Source: Aphanothece saxicola GSE-SYN-MK-01-06B
Lineage (GTDB): Bacteria > Cyanobacteriota > Cyanobacteriia > PCC-6307 > Cyanobiaceae
Reading direction: 5' to 3'
NCBI GenBank assembly: GCA_019359745.1
Contig: JAHHGT010000002.1
Location: 372,001 to 436,000, forward strand
DNA length: 64,000 nucleotides
Part shown: in pieces, positions 35,011 through 43,156 of the stretch
How positions within the stretch are numbered: the stretch's first letter is position 1
How the letters are laid out: each line of letters opens with the position of its first letter
Position numbers and translations under genes: made by a program
The notes under the pieces: generated by a model
The model's input: the letters and a program-made list of their open reading frames with translations, nothing else
Told to the model about the DNA's origin: nothing
The model's database searches: none

Positions 35011-35942
35011 AGACGCTCGTCATCGGCGGCGCCGGTTTCATCGGATCCGTCGTCAGTCAGCTCCTTCTGGCCACCGGACGGGAGGTGACCATCATTGGAC
35101 GTCGTCAGCCTGGTGAACACCGCACCGTCGCCGGCTGCAGCTATCGCTGCGCCGACCTGGGCAACCGGGCCCAGATGGCCGAGATTCTCGAGGCCGACTG
35201 CGAAGTCATCGACCTCGCCTATGCCACCGTTCCCAAGACCAGCTTCGGCGATCCGCTGTTCGATCTGCAGGCCAATCTGCCGGCGAATGTGGCGTTGCTG
35301 GAGGAGTCCATGGCGGTGAGGGTGCGTCGGCTGCTGATCGTCTCCTCCGGAGGCACGGTGTACGGCCGCTCCCGGTCCCTGCCCATGGACGAAGCCCACC
35401 CAACCGCTCCCGTCAGCCCCTACGGCATCACCAAACTCACCATCGATCACTATGCCCTGATGTTTCATCACACGCGCGGCCTGCCGGTGGTTGTGGTGAG
35501 GCCGGCCAATGCCTATGGGGTGATGCAGCGCGCCAGATCGGGCCAGGGATTCCTCGCCACCGCCATCGATGCGATCGTTTCAGGACGCACCATTGAGATC
35601 TATGGGCCCGAGGGCACGATCCGCGACTACATCCATGTCGATGATGTGGCCCGCGGCATCATTGCGGCCCTGGAGGGTGGCCAGGATGGCGAGATCTACA
35701 ATCTCGGCACCGGCATTGGCACCAGCAATCTTGAAGCCCTGGAGTTGCTGCGGCCCCTGGCCCGCCAGGCTGGCCGTGCCGTCACCGTGAGCCATCTTCC
35801 CCAGCGACGCTTTGATGTCGAAGCCAACGTGCTCGACAGCGCCAAGCTCACCGCCACATCCGGCTGGCGTCCCCAGGTGCCCCTGCAGCAGGGGCTGGCC
35901 CAGATGTGGGAGCATGCCCTGGCGGCGTCTAGCTCCGCCTGA
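35007..35942 (+). CDS. NAD-dependent sugar epimerase/dehydratase
   Basis: The 311-residue protein is an extended short-chain dehydrogenase. It has VIGGAGFIGSVV near the N-terminus, SSGGTVYGRSR, and the catalytic YGITK. The C-terminal substrate domain has DYIHVDDVARGI and NLGTGIGTSN, as in UDP-glucose/galactose 4-epimerase relatives. The start codon TTG is within the previous gene's end. A galE homologue also sits at the end of the island, so this one may act on a different NDP-sugar. Confidence 0.88.
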   Translation: MKTLVIGGAGFIGSVVSQLLLATGREVTIIGRRQPGEHRTVAGCSYRCADLGNRAQMAEILEADCEVIDLAYATVPKTSFGDPLFDLQANLPANVALLEESMAVRVRRLLIVSSGGTVYGRSRSLPMDEAHPTAPVSPYGITKLTIDHYALMFHHTRGLPVVVVRPANAYGVMQRARSGQGFLATAIDAIVSGRTIEIYGPEGTIRDYIHVDDVARGIIAALEGGQDGEIYNLGTGIGTSNLEALELLRPLARQAGRAVTVSHLPQRRFDVEANVLDSAKLTATSGWRPQVPLQQGLAQMWEHALAASSSA

Positions 35943-35972
35943 CGACCCCCCACGCTCCTTCAGTCCTGACCC

Positions 35973-36719
35973 ATGGGAATTCTTTCGCGGCTGCTGGATC
36001 TTCGCGGGTCCTCCGCCGAACGTTCGACATCCCTGGATCCCTTCCTAGGCACGGCCAACCCCTCCCGCAATCCTGCCTGCGGGGAATTTGAGGTGGACGG
36101 CTGGGTCACCTCCGCGTTTGTGGCCCGCACCCTGGTCCCTGTGGTCGGGGTCCATCCCTTTCCCCTCCAGGAACTGATGCTGATGACGGCGACGGTCTGT
36201 CGTTTCCAGCCCTCCCTGATCTTTGAATGGGGCACCAACATCGGCAAGTCGGCGCGAATCTTCCATGAAATCGCCCAGTATTTCCATATCCGTACCACCA
36301 TCCATTCCTGCGATCTGCCCGACGACGTCGACCATGTGGAACACCCCCACGCCCAGCGGGGCGCCATGGTGCGGGGTCTTGAGGGTGTCCAGCTCCACCA
36401 GGGCGACGGCCTGACCACCTCCCTCGGGCTTTGGGAGCAGGCGGGGCGTCCCCCCTCTCCCCTCTTTTTCCTCGACGGTGACCACAGCCATGCCAGCGTC
36501 AGGCGGGAGATCGACGGGATCCTGGCGGCCATTCCCGATCCAGTCCTGCTTCTTCATGACACCTTTTTCCAGTCCCCTGAGTCCGGCTACAACATCGGCC
36601 CCCGCCAGGCCGTTGAGGAGTCCCTGGCCGCCCATCCCGGCCGCTTCCAGGCGGTGCATTCGGGCCTCAGTCTCCCGGGCATGACCCTGCTCTATTCCAC
36701 CGCCCCGGCTGCGGCGTAG
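35973..36719 (+). CDS. Class I SAM methyltransferase-like protein (Methyltransf_24 type)
   Basis: The 248-residue protein has a Rossmann SAM-binding core: LIFEWGTNIGKSARIFHEIAQ, SCDLPDDVDH and LFFLDGDHSHASVRREI. This resembles the Methyltransf_24 group found in glycan clusters, where members O-methylate sugars. No signal peptide is present. It lies between an epimerase and a glycosyltransferase, 30 and 23 bases away. The acceptor is unknown. Confidence 0.8.
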   Translation: MGILSRLLDLRGSSAERSTSLDPFLGTANPSRNPACGEFEVDGWVTSAFVARTLVPVVGVHPFPLQELMLMTATVCRFQPSLIFEWGTNIGKSARIFHEIAQYFHIRTTIHSCDLPDDVDHVEHPHAQRGAMVRGLEGVQLHQGDGLTTSLGLWEQAGRPPSPLFFLDGDHSHASVRREIDGILAAIPDPVLLLHDTFFQSPESGYNIGPRQAVEESLAAHPGRFQAVHSGLSLPGMTLLYSTAPAAA

Positions 36720-36742
36720 GTTCGCCCCAGCCCCGCCGGCCC

Positions 36743-38038
36743 ATGAAGATCCTCCATACGGTCGAGTCCTACCTGCCGGCCCGCCATGGGATGTCGGAGG
36801 TGGTGCGGCAGATCTCCGAGCGGCTGGTGGCCCGGGGCCACGACGTCACCGTGGCCACCCGCTCCGACCCGGCGCGCACCGGGGAAAGCATCGAGGGGGT
36901 GAAGGTCAGGGGATTCGACGTCCAGGGCAAGAGTGCGGTGGGGGTCTGGGGGGATGTCTCCGGCTACCAGCGCTATCTGCTGGCCTCCGATGCTGACGTG
37001 ATCGTGAATTTTGCGGCGCAGCAGTGGGCCACCGATCTGATGCTGCCGCTGCTGCCCCAGCTGAAGGCCCGCAAGGTGTTCGTTCCCACGGGCTTCTCCG
37101 CCCTGGGCGATCCCACTTTCGCCGCCTACTTCGCTGCCATGGGGGAATGGATGCGCAGCTATGACACCTGCGTCTTCCTCTCCGACTCCTATCGCGACAT
37201 CGACTTCGCCCGCCGCGAGGGCGTCGAGCGCATCGCCATCATTCCCAACGGGGCGGCCGCCGAAGAGTTCGAGCGCCCCCGCGACCCGGGGCTGCGGGCC
37301 CGGCTCGGGATTCCCGAGGACGACCTGCTGATCCTGCATGTCTCCGGCTACCTGTCGGTGGCCAAGGGGCAGGCCGAAGCCCTGGAGATCTTCTCCCATT
37401 CCCAGCTGCGGCAGGCCACCCTGCTGCTGGTCAGTCCGGATTTCGCCCACTCCCTGGCCCGCTCCCTGACCCCGCGGCAGCTGGCCCGCGGCCTTTACCA
37501 CCTGCTGCGGGGCAAGGGGCTGCGGGCCCTGGCCTTCCCCACCCAGCTGCAGGTCATGAAGCGTCTCAACCGGCGCCGCAACGCGGCGGCCGGCCGGCAG
37601 GTCGTCGGCCATGCGCTCTCGCGTTACGACACGGTGAGTGCCTTCCTCGAGGCCGACCTGCTGCTGTTCCCCTCCTGGATCGAGTGTTCCCCCCTGGTGC
37701 TGTTCGAAGCCGCCGCGTCCCACACGCCCTTCCTGGTCACGCCGGTGGGCAATGCGGCCGAGATCATCAGCTGGACCGGGGGTGGCGAGCTGTTGCCCGG
37801 TGAGCGCAGTGACGACCGGGAAGGCAGCGTGCGGGCCGATGTGGCCGCCGGGACCCAGCGGCTGGAGGCCCTGGTGGTCGATGCCCCCGCCCGCACCAGG
37901 ATGGCCGCCTGTGCCCACCGGGCCTGGCAGGCCCACTTCACCTGGGAGCGCATCGCCGACCAGTACGAACGGCTGTACCGCTGCCTGCTGGAGGGGGAGG
38001 CGATCACCGACCAGTTCCCGGCCCCGCCCCAGCTCTGA
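36743..38038 (+). CDS. Family 4 glycosyltransferase
   Basis: The 431-residue protein has a GT-B fold: N-terminal HTVESYLPARHGMSEVVRQISERL, then IIPNGAAAEEFE, ILHVSGYLSVAKGQAEALEIF, and the donor-binding LLLFPSWIECSPLVLFEAAASHTPFLVTPVGN near 310-345. This matches GT4 retaining glycosyltransferases of polysaccharide clusters. The stop shares its last base with the ATG of the next gene. The sugar transferred is unknown. Confidence 0.9.
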   Translation: MKILHTVESYLPARHGMSEVVRQISERLVARGHDVTVATRSDPARTGESIEGVKVRGFDVQGKSAVGVWGDVSGYQRYLLASDADVIVNFAAQQWATDLMLPLLPQLKARKVFVPTGFSALGDPTFAAYFAAMGEWMRSYDTCVFLSDSYRDIDFARREGVERIAIIPNGAAAEEFERPRDPGLRARLGIPEDDLLILHVSGYLSVAKGQAEALEIFSHSQLRQATLLLVSPDFAHSLARSLTPRQLARGLYHLLRGKGLRALAFPTQLQVMKRLNRRRNAAAGRQVVGHALSRYDTVSAFLEADLLLFPSWIECSPLVLFEAAASHTPFLVTPVGNAAEIISWTGGGELLPGERSDDREGSVRADVAAGTQRLEALVVDAPARTRMAACAHRAWQAHFTWERIADQYERLYRCLLEGEAITDQFPAPPQL

Positions 38039-38940
38039 TGCGCACCCTCACCCTGATCTTTTCCAAGGATCGGCCCCTGCAGTTGCAGGCGACCCTGGCG
38101 TCGTTCGCTCTGCATTGCCGGGAGGCGGCGCAGACGCCGGTCACGGTGCTCTACCGGACCAGCTCAGAGGCGTTCGCCCTGGGTTACGCCCAGCTGCAGC
38201 AGGAGTTCCAGGGCCGGCTCCTGATCGACTGGGTGGAGGAGCGCTCCTTTCGCCACGATCTGCTGGCCTGCCTGCGGCAACCCCCCGCCGCGTCCCGATG
38301 GCGCAGGATCCTGGACCGGCTGAGGCTGCGCTCCTGGCGTCCGCGCTGGGAGCAGCTGCTGTTTCTCGTCGACGACAACATCTTCGTGCGGCCCTTTTCG
38401 TTGCAGGCGATCCATGGCGCCCTGGAGCAGCAGCCCTCCGCCATCGGCTTCTCCCTGCGCGTCGGCCGTAACACCACGCGCTGCTATTCGATGAACTGCG
38501 GGCAGCCGCTGCCGGATTTTCAGCCGGTGGCTTCGGGTCTGCGGTTTCGCTGGGTGGGCCAGACCGGCGACTTCGGCTATCCGATCGAGGTGTCCAGTTC
38601 CGTCTATCGCCTCGCCGATCTGATCGGCCTGCTGCGGACGCTCCCTTACACCAACCCCAACCGTCTCGAACAGGTGCTGTCCTCCTCCAGTTCCCTGTTT
38701 GCTTTCAGCAAGCCCGATCTGCTCTGTTTCGAGCAGTCGGTGGCCTTCTGCGCGCCGATCAACAAGGTGCAGACCATCCTCGACAACCGGGCCGGTGAAA
38801 GTGATGACTACTCCAGTGAGGCTTTGCTGGGGCGCTACCTGGACGGCCAGCGGGTGGATGTCGAGAGCCTGCGGGATTTCCTTCCCCAGGCGGCCCATGT
38901 GGAAATCGATCTGCCGCTGCATGCCACCCCGTCGCCGTGA
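38038..38940 (+). CDS. Putative glycosyltransferase-like protein of unassigned family
   Basis: The 300-residue protein is not one I can place with confidence. It begins LTLIFSKDRPLQLQATLASF, like the first strand and helix of a GT-A enzyme. The block LLFLVDDNIFVRPFSLQAI resembles a DxD-type metal motif at the right distance, and VGQTGDFGYPIEVSSSVYRL follows later. It lies between two clear glycosyltransferases and overlaps both, so a sugar-transfer role is a fair guess. A different sugar-modifying role cannot be excluded. Confidence 0.65.
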   Translation: MRTLTLIFSKDRPLQLQATLASFALHCREAAQTPVTVLYRTSSEAFALGYAQLQQEFQGRLLIDWVEERSFRHDLLACLRQPPAASRWRRILDRLRLRSWRPRWEQLLFLVDDNIFVRPFSLQAIHGALEQQPSAIGFSLRVGRNTTRCYSMNCGQPLPDFQPVASGLRFRWVGQTGDFGYPIEVSSSVYRLADLIGLLRTLPYTNPNRLEQVLSSSSSLFAFSKPDLLCFEQSVAFCAPINKVQTILDNRAGESDDYSSEALLGRYLDGQRVDVESLRDFLPQAAHVEIDLPLHATPSP

Positions 38941-39755
38941 CGGCGTGCATCGCGACCCTGCTCTGCATGAAGGGGGACACACCGCCGGCCCTGGCCCTGC
39001 GGGCCATCCGCAGCACGGCTGCCAGTCTGGCCCCCGGCGATCTGCTGTACCTGCGCGTCGATGGGGGCCAGCTCACGGACCCCGACCGCTTCCGAGCTGC
39101 CGCCGCCCCCGCCACGCTGGTGCTGCGGGAGGTGGCGGAATCCCGAGGACTCGCCCACGGCCTCAACCAGCTTCTTGAGGAGGCGCTGCGGGATCCCGGT
39201 GTGGTCTTCCTGGCGCGAATGGATGCCGATGATGAATCCCTTCCCGGGCGCATGGCGTGCCAACGCCAATACATGGTCGAGCACCCAGACGTTGACATTC
39301 TTGGCACGGCCTGCCACGAAGTGGATGAGCACGGCACCTATCTTCAGCTCAAGCGGATGCCCATCAGCCACGCTGCCATCGTGGCCACGTTGCCGCGCAG
39401 CAACCCCCTCAATCACCCCACGGTGATGCTGCGTCGCCGGGTTTTCGCGTCCGGTCTCCGTTACCGCGAAGATGTGAAACGCACGGAGGACTATCACCTC
39501 TGGATCGCGGCGGCGACGGCGGGCTTCGTGTTCGCCAACCTGCCGGAACCGCTGCTGAACTTCCAGCGGGACTCCGCCTTCTTCCGGCGCCGTGGCGGCT
39601 GGCTGCAGGCCTGGGCGGATCTGCATGTGCGGCTCCGGGCGATGCGGGAGCTTCAGTTGTATTCACCGATGAATCTTCTGTGGGCGGTTGCCGCCTTTGG
39701 CCTTCGCATCCTGCCGGCAAGCCTGCAGAAGTGGCTCTATCGCCGACTGCGGTAG
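38937..39755 (+). CDS. Family 2 glycosyltransferase
   Basis: The 272-residue protein has the GT2 core: FLARMDADDESLPGRMACQRQYM, NPLNHPTVMLRRRVF and VKRTEDYHLWIAAA. The usual first-strand VSVVIPxYN motif is altered (CIATLLCMKGDTPP), as in some short GT2 proteins. The GTG start is inside the previous gene's end. Its 3' end converges on galE with a 19-base overlap. The donor is unknown. Confidence 0.85.
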   Translation: MTACIATLLCMKGDTPPALALRAIRSTAASLAPGDLLYLRVDGGQLTDPDRFRAAAAPATLVLREVAESRGLAHGLNQLLEEALRDPGVVFLARMDADDESLPGRMACQRQYMVEHPDVDILGTACHEVDEHGTYLQLKRMPISHAAIVATLPRSNPLNHPTVMLRRRVFASGLRYREDVKRTEDYHLWIAAATAGFVFANLPEPLLNFQRDSAFFRRRGGWLQAWADLHVRLRAMRELQLYSPMNLLWAVAAFGLRILPASLQKWLYRRLR

Positions 39756-40834
39756 CCGTTACGGTTCCGCTGCCGCCAGGCCCACCCATCCCGACAGATG
39801 TCCTCGAGGCTGCGCGTTGTGGACCAGCCGAGAAGATCCTTGGCGGCAGTGGAATCGGCCACGCTCTCCGCCACATCGCCTGGCCGGCGGGGTGCATACT
39901 CATAGGCGACAGGACAGCCGTTGATCCGTTCGAATGCCTGGATCATTTCCAGCACGGAATGGCCATGGCCACTGCCCAGGTTGAGGGTCAGGATCTGTTC
40001 GTCTGAGGCCAGGAGCACCTCCAGGGCCTGCCGATGGCCTTCGGCCAGATCCATCACATGAATGAAGTCACGAATGCCGGTGCCATCAGGTGTGGGCCAG
40101 TCGGAGCCGAAGATCTGGACGTGGGGCCGGATCCCCATGGCCACCTGCGTGATCAGTGGAAAAAGATTCGAAGGCACCCCATTGGGGTCCTCGCCGATGC
40201 AGCCGCTGGGGTGGGCACCGACAGGGTTGAAATAGCGCAATCGCGCGATGCGCCAGCCCGGCTCACTCTGGCCGATGTCGGCCAGCAGCTGCTCGACAGC
40301 CGCTTTGGTCTGTCCGTAGGGATTGGCCGGATGAATGCAGGCACTTTCCGGTATCGGTAAGGCCTCCGGGAAGCCGTAGAGGGCGGCGGTGCTGCTGAAC
40401 ACGATGGTTCTGCAGGCGTGACGGCGCATGGCCTCCAGCAGGCAGCGCGTGCCCTCGACATTGACGTGCCAGTAACTGAGCGGTTGCTGGATCGAGTCAC
40501 TCACCGCTTTGAGACCGGCGAAGTGGAGAACGGCCGTGACTTCTGAGCTCTCCCCGGGGCTTGTGGATCGAAACGCCTGATCTAAGTCCTCGGGACTTCT
40601 GATGTCACCGTTGATGAAGATCAGTTGGCTTTCGCCCGTGGCCGATGTCCATTCCTGATGGCTGTTGCGATGGCATGGGCTGAGATTGCAGAGCTCGGCG
40701 ACGCGGTGCAGTGCTTCCACGCTGCTGTTCTGCAGGTTGTCGACAGCAACCACGTGATAGCCCGCATCGATCAGCACGAGACAGGTGTGGCTGCCGATGA
40801 AACCGGCTCCTCCAGTGATCAGGACAGTCGCCAA
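39737..40834 (-). CDS. galE: UDP-glucose 4-epimerase
   Basis: GalE interconverts UDP-glucose and UDP-galactose (often also the N-acetyl forms). The 365-residue protein begins ATVLITGGAGFIGSHTCLVLI. It also has VLHFAGLKAVSDS, FSSTAALYG, the YGQTK catalytic pair and RDFIHVMDLAEGH. The start is a TTG at 40834; a nearby ATG (40847) is in another frame. It lies head-to-tail after the sugar transferase gene (33 bases), on the strand opposite the rest of the island. Confidence 0.94.
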   Translation of the reverse strand: MATVLITGGAGFIGSHTCLVLIDAGYHVVAVDNLQNSSVEALHRVAELCNLSPCHRNSHQEWTSATGESQLIFINGDIRSPEDLDQAFRSTSPGESSEVTAVLHFAGLKAVSDSIQQPLSYWHVNVEGTRCLLEAMRRHACRTIVFSSTAALYGFPEALPIPESACIHPANPYGQTKAAVEQLLADIGQSEPGWRIARLRYFNPVGAHPSGCIGEDPNGVPSNLFPLITQVAMGIRPHVQIFGSDWPTPDGTGIRDFIHVMDLAEGHRQALEVLLASDEQILTLNLGSGHGHSVLEMIQAFERINGCPVAYEYAPRRPGDVAESVADSTAAKDLLGWSTTRSLEDICRDGWAWRQRNRNGYRSRR

Positions 40835-40867
40835 AGACCGTAGCCATTCATGTTTGATCCTACGAGG

Positions 40868-42265
40868 TCATGGAACTCTTCGCATGGCCTTGAGCTTGGC
40901 CCTGGATGGCAGTTGGCAGCTGACAGGCTGGGCCCCTCGGGCTCTTGCCAGGAGGCGGATTGTCTTGATCAGGATAAGAACATCAAGCATCAGACCGGCA
41001 TTGCGCAGATAATAAAGGTCGTAGCTGAGCTTCATCCTGCTGTCTTCAATGCTGGCGCCATAGGGATAGCAGACCTGAGCCCAGCCGCTGAGGCCGGGTC
41101 GCACCCAGTGGCGCACGCGATAATGCTGGATTTGTTGTTCAAGAGTGTCCTCAATCTCGGGTCGTTCAGGTCTCGGACCGATCAGGCTCATCTCACCCTT
41201 GAGCACGGCAATCAGCTGGGGCAGTTCATCGATGCGAAGCCGTCTCAGTGTGTTTCCCACCAGGGTGACCCGTGGGTCATCGCGGCTGGCCCAGCGGGCC
41301 CCACGCGACTCTGCTTCCTGGCACATGGTTCTCAACTTCCACACTTCGATGGCCTCTCCGTAGAGGCCTGTGCGCCGCTGGCGGTAGAGGATGCCCCCCC
41401 CGTCTTCGAGCCGGATGGCGATGGCGGCGATCAGCAGGATTGGCGCCGTGACGACCAGCAGCAGACTGGCGACGATCACGTCTCCCAGGCGTTTGAGCCG
41501 CCATCCCCAGCGGTTCGGTTGCAGTTCGAACCCATCCGCCTGAAGCAGCCAGCGGCTTGAGAACAGCTCCGGGGGAACCCGTTGCAGGTGATGCTCGGCC
41601 CAGATCACCAGGCTGCAGACGCTGGCGCCGCGTTCGCGCCGTGCCAGCAATTTCTGCAGCAGGGCATCGTTCAGTTCAGCGGCTTCGCTCACCGCGATGC
41701 CATCCACCGTCAGCAGAGTCGTCTCGAAGTCCGGTGCAAGCGCCCGGCAGTCGCAGTAGTGGAGATCGAGCAGAGGCTGCCCACCGTCACGCTCCAGCTC
41801 CCGTTGAACCACGTTCAGTTCGGCGGCCTCCCCCACCAGCAGCCAGGCCTGGCGCTGACTCAGCAGGCGGGTGACGACCAGTTGGGCTGTTCCGGAGGCC
41901 AGGGTGACCGCCGCCAGCAGGGGAAGGATGAAGTTCCGGAACGTTCGCGGGTCTTCAACCTTCAGTCCCCAGTTGAGTACCACGACGACGACGGCGAGCA
42001 CCAGCAGCGCAACCACGACGGTGGCGCCGAGCCGCCGGCGCTGGGAATCCCGCTGCCCCTGGTCGGGCTTCGAGTAGCGCCCCAACAGGTACGAGACCCC
42101 GACCCAGAGGCCGACCAGGCCCACGATCGAACCGGTGACCCCGGCCCAGCGGTCGAACCGCTGCAGGAACAGGCTGTTGTAGGTGCCCAGCAACAGCAGG
42201 GTGTCGAACAAGGCGAGCCCCAGCAACAGCCGTCGCTGTCTCAGCCAGGGAGTTCGCCACCACAT
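40868..42265 (-). CDS. Polyisoprenyl-phosphate sugar-1-phosphate transferase (WcaJ/WbaP type)
   Basis: This 465-residue membrane protein starts polysaccharide synthesis by placing a sugar-1-phosphate on undecaprenyl phosphate. It has four N-terminal membrane helices (about 10-120) and a Rossmann-like soluble middle. The C-terminal catalytic domain has IVASLLLVVTAPILLIAAIAIRLE, WKLRTMCQEAE, RLRIDELPQL and MSLIGPRPERPE, ending near VRPGLSGWAQV. Which sugar is transferred (galactose, glucose or other) is not clear. It forms a two-gene unit with galE. Confidence 0.93.
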   Translation of the reverse strand: MWWRTPWLRQRRLLLGLALFDTLLLLGTYNSLFLQRFDRWAGVTGSIVGLVGLWVGVSYLLGRYSKPDQGQRDSQRRRLGATVVVALLVLAVVVVVLNWGLKVEDPRTFRNFILPLLAAVTLASGTAQLVVTRLLSQRQAWLLVGEAAELNVVQRELERDGGQPLLDLHYCDCRALAPDFETTLLTVDGIAVSEAAELNDALLQKLLARRERGASVCSLVIWAEHHLQRVPPELFSSRWLLQADGFELQPNRWGWRLKRLGDVIVASLLLVVTAPILLIAAIAIRLEDGGGILYRQRRTGLYGEAIEVWKLRTMCQEAESRGARWASRDDPRVTLVGNTLRRLRIDELPQLIAVLKGEMSLIGPRPERPEIEDTLEQQIQHYRVRHWVRPGLSGWAQVCYPYGASIEDSRMKLSYDLYYLRNAGLMLDVLILIKTIRLLARARGAQPVSCQLPSRAKLKAMRRVP

Positions 42266-42414
42266 GCCTTGCCGCCACCGCCTTCCCTGGACTTTATGGG
42301 CGCTTCCGCCTGGCGCCAGAGACCGACGGATTTGGCGTCATCGCCCCCATTTGACCGAGGGGCCCCCCATGGGGCATGCTCATTTCGCCGACGTTGTTCG
42401 GCATGGTCCAGCCC

Positions 42415-42432
42415 ATTGCCTCAACAGGCAAT
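42415..42432. other. Hairpin upstream of tRNA-Gly
   Basis: A perfect 7-bp stem, ATTGCCT/AGGCAAT, with a CAAC loop ends 20 bases before the tRNA. It may be part of a tRNA leader or an end signal for neighbouring transcripts. No T-run follows on either side. Confidence 0.3.
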
Positions 42433-42452
42433 CCTGTGCAGGCCCATCGAGT

Positions 42453-42524
42453 GCGGATGTAGCTCAGTGGTAGAGCATCTCCTTGCCAAGGAGAGGGTCG
42501 AGAGTTCGAATCTCTTCATCCGCT
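42453..42524 (+). tRNA. tRNA-Gly(GCC)
   Basis: The 72 bases fold as a full cloverleaf: acceptor GCGGATG/CATCCGC, D-stem GCTC/GAGC, anticodon stem TCTCC/GGAGA with loop TTGCCAA (anticodon GCC at 42485-42487), and a T-loop TTCGAAT on a 5-bp stem. The discriminator base is T and no CCA is encoded. It decodes GGC and GGU. Its last 9 bases overlap the end of the acetyltransferase gene on the opposite strand. Confidence 0.98.
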
Positions 42525-42980
42525 TGTCTGTTTCAGCATCAGCCGCTGGCTGTCCACCCGGCTGAAACCCAGCTTTTCGTAGAAGCCCTCCCCCGTGGTG
42601 GTCATCAGGTAGACCCGTTCGGCCGCCGTCACCTCCGGGCTGGCCAGCAGCTCCTCGACGATCCGCCGCCCGACCCCCCGGCCCTGCTGGTCCTCGGCCA
42701 CCACCACGTCCCAGAGCACGGCGCGGAACACGCCGTCGCTGGTGGCGCGTCCGAAGCCCACCAGCGTGCTGCCCTGCCAGGCGCTGACCACCACCTGGCT
42801 GCCGCTCAGCATGCGGCCCAGCTGGGAGGGACGCCGGCCGGTGGCCCAGAAGCTGTGGCCGTCGAGCAGGGCGCCAAGGGCCGCCAGCTGCCAGCGCAGG
42901 CGCAGGCACAGGACGCCGTGGCGGATCAGCCGGATCGGGGCGGCGGCGGGGCCTGGGGGCCTGGGGATGGCGGTGCTCAA
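42516..42980 (-). CDS. GNAT-family acetyltransferase
   Basis: The 154-residue protein (from a TTG at 42980) has the GNAT core: GRATSDGVFRAVLWDVVVAEDQQGRGVGRRIVEELL and a C-terminal FYEKLGFSRVD. Substrate is unknown. An upstream ATG at 43112 would add 44 residues (MAESKESCCCKG) that look unlike GNAT and would leave only 44 bases for the divergent secA promoter, so I prefer the shorter form. Its TGA lies within the acceptor stem of the opposite tRNA. Confidence 0.72.
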   Translation of the reverse strand: MSTAIPRPPGPAAAPIRLIRHGVLCLRLRWQLAALGALLDGHSFWATGRRPSQLGRMLSGSQVVVSAWQGSTLVGFGRATSDGVFRAVLWDVVVAEDQQGRGVGRRIVEELLASPEVTAAERVYLMTTTGEGFYEKLGFSRVDSQRLMLKQTSG

Positions 42981-43156
42981 CGGGCCGGGGTGGAGGGCAT
43001 CAGCTGTAAATCCTGCTCGGCGGCCGGTGCCGGAGGGCTCTGCAGGTGCGGATCTCCGACGAAAAGGACGCCGAGATCCCTTGCAGCAGCACGATTCTTT
43101 GCTCTCAGCCACGATTTTGCGATGGTAGGGTAAGCAACTACGGATAGGCCTTCTCC

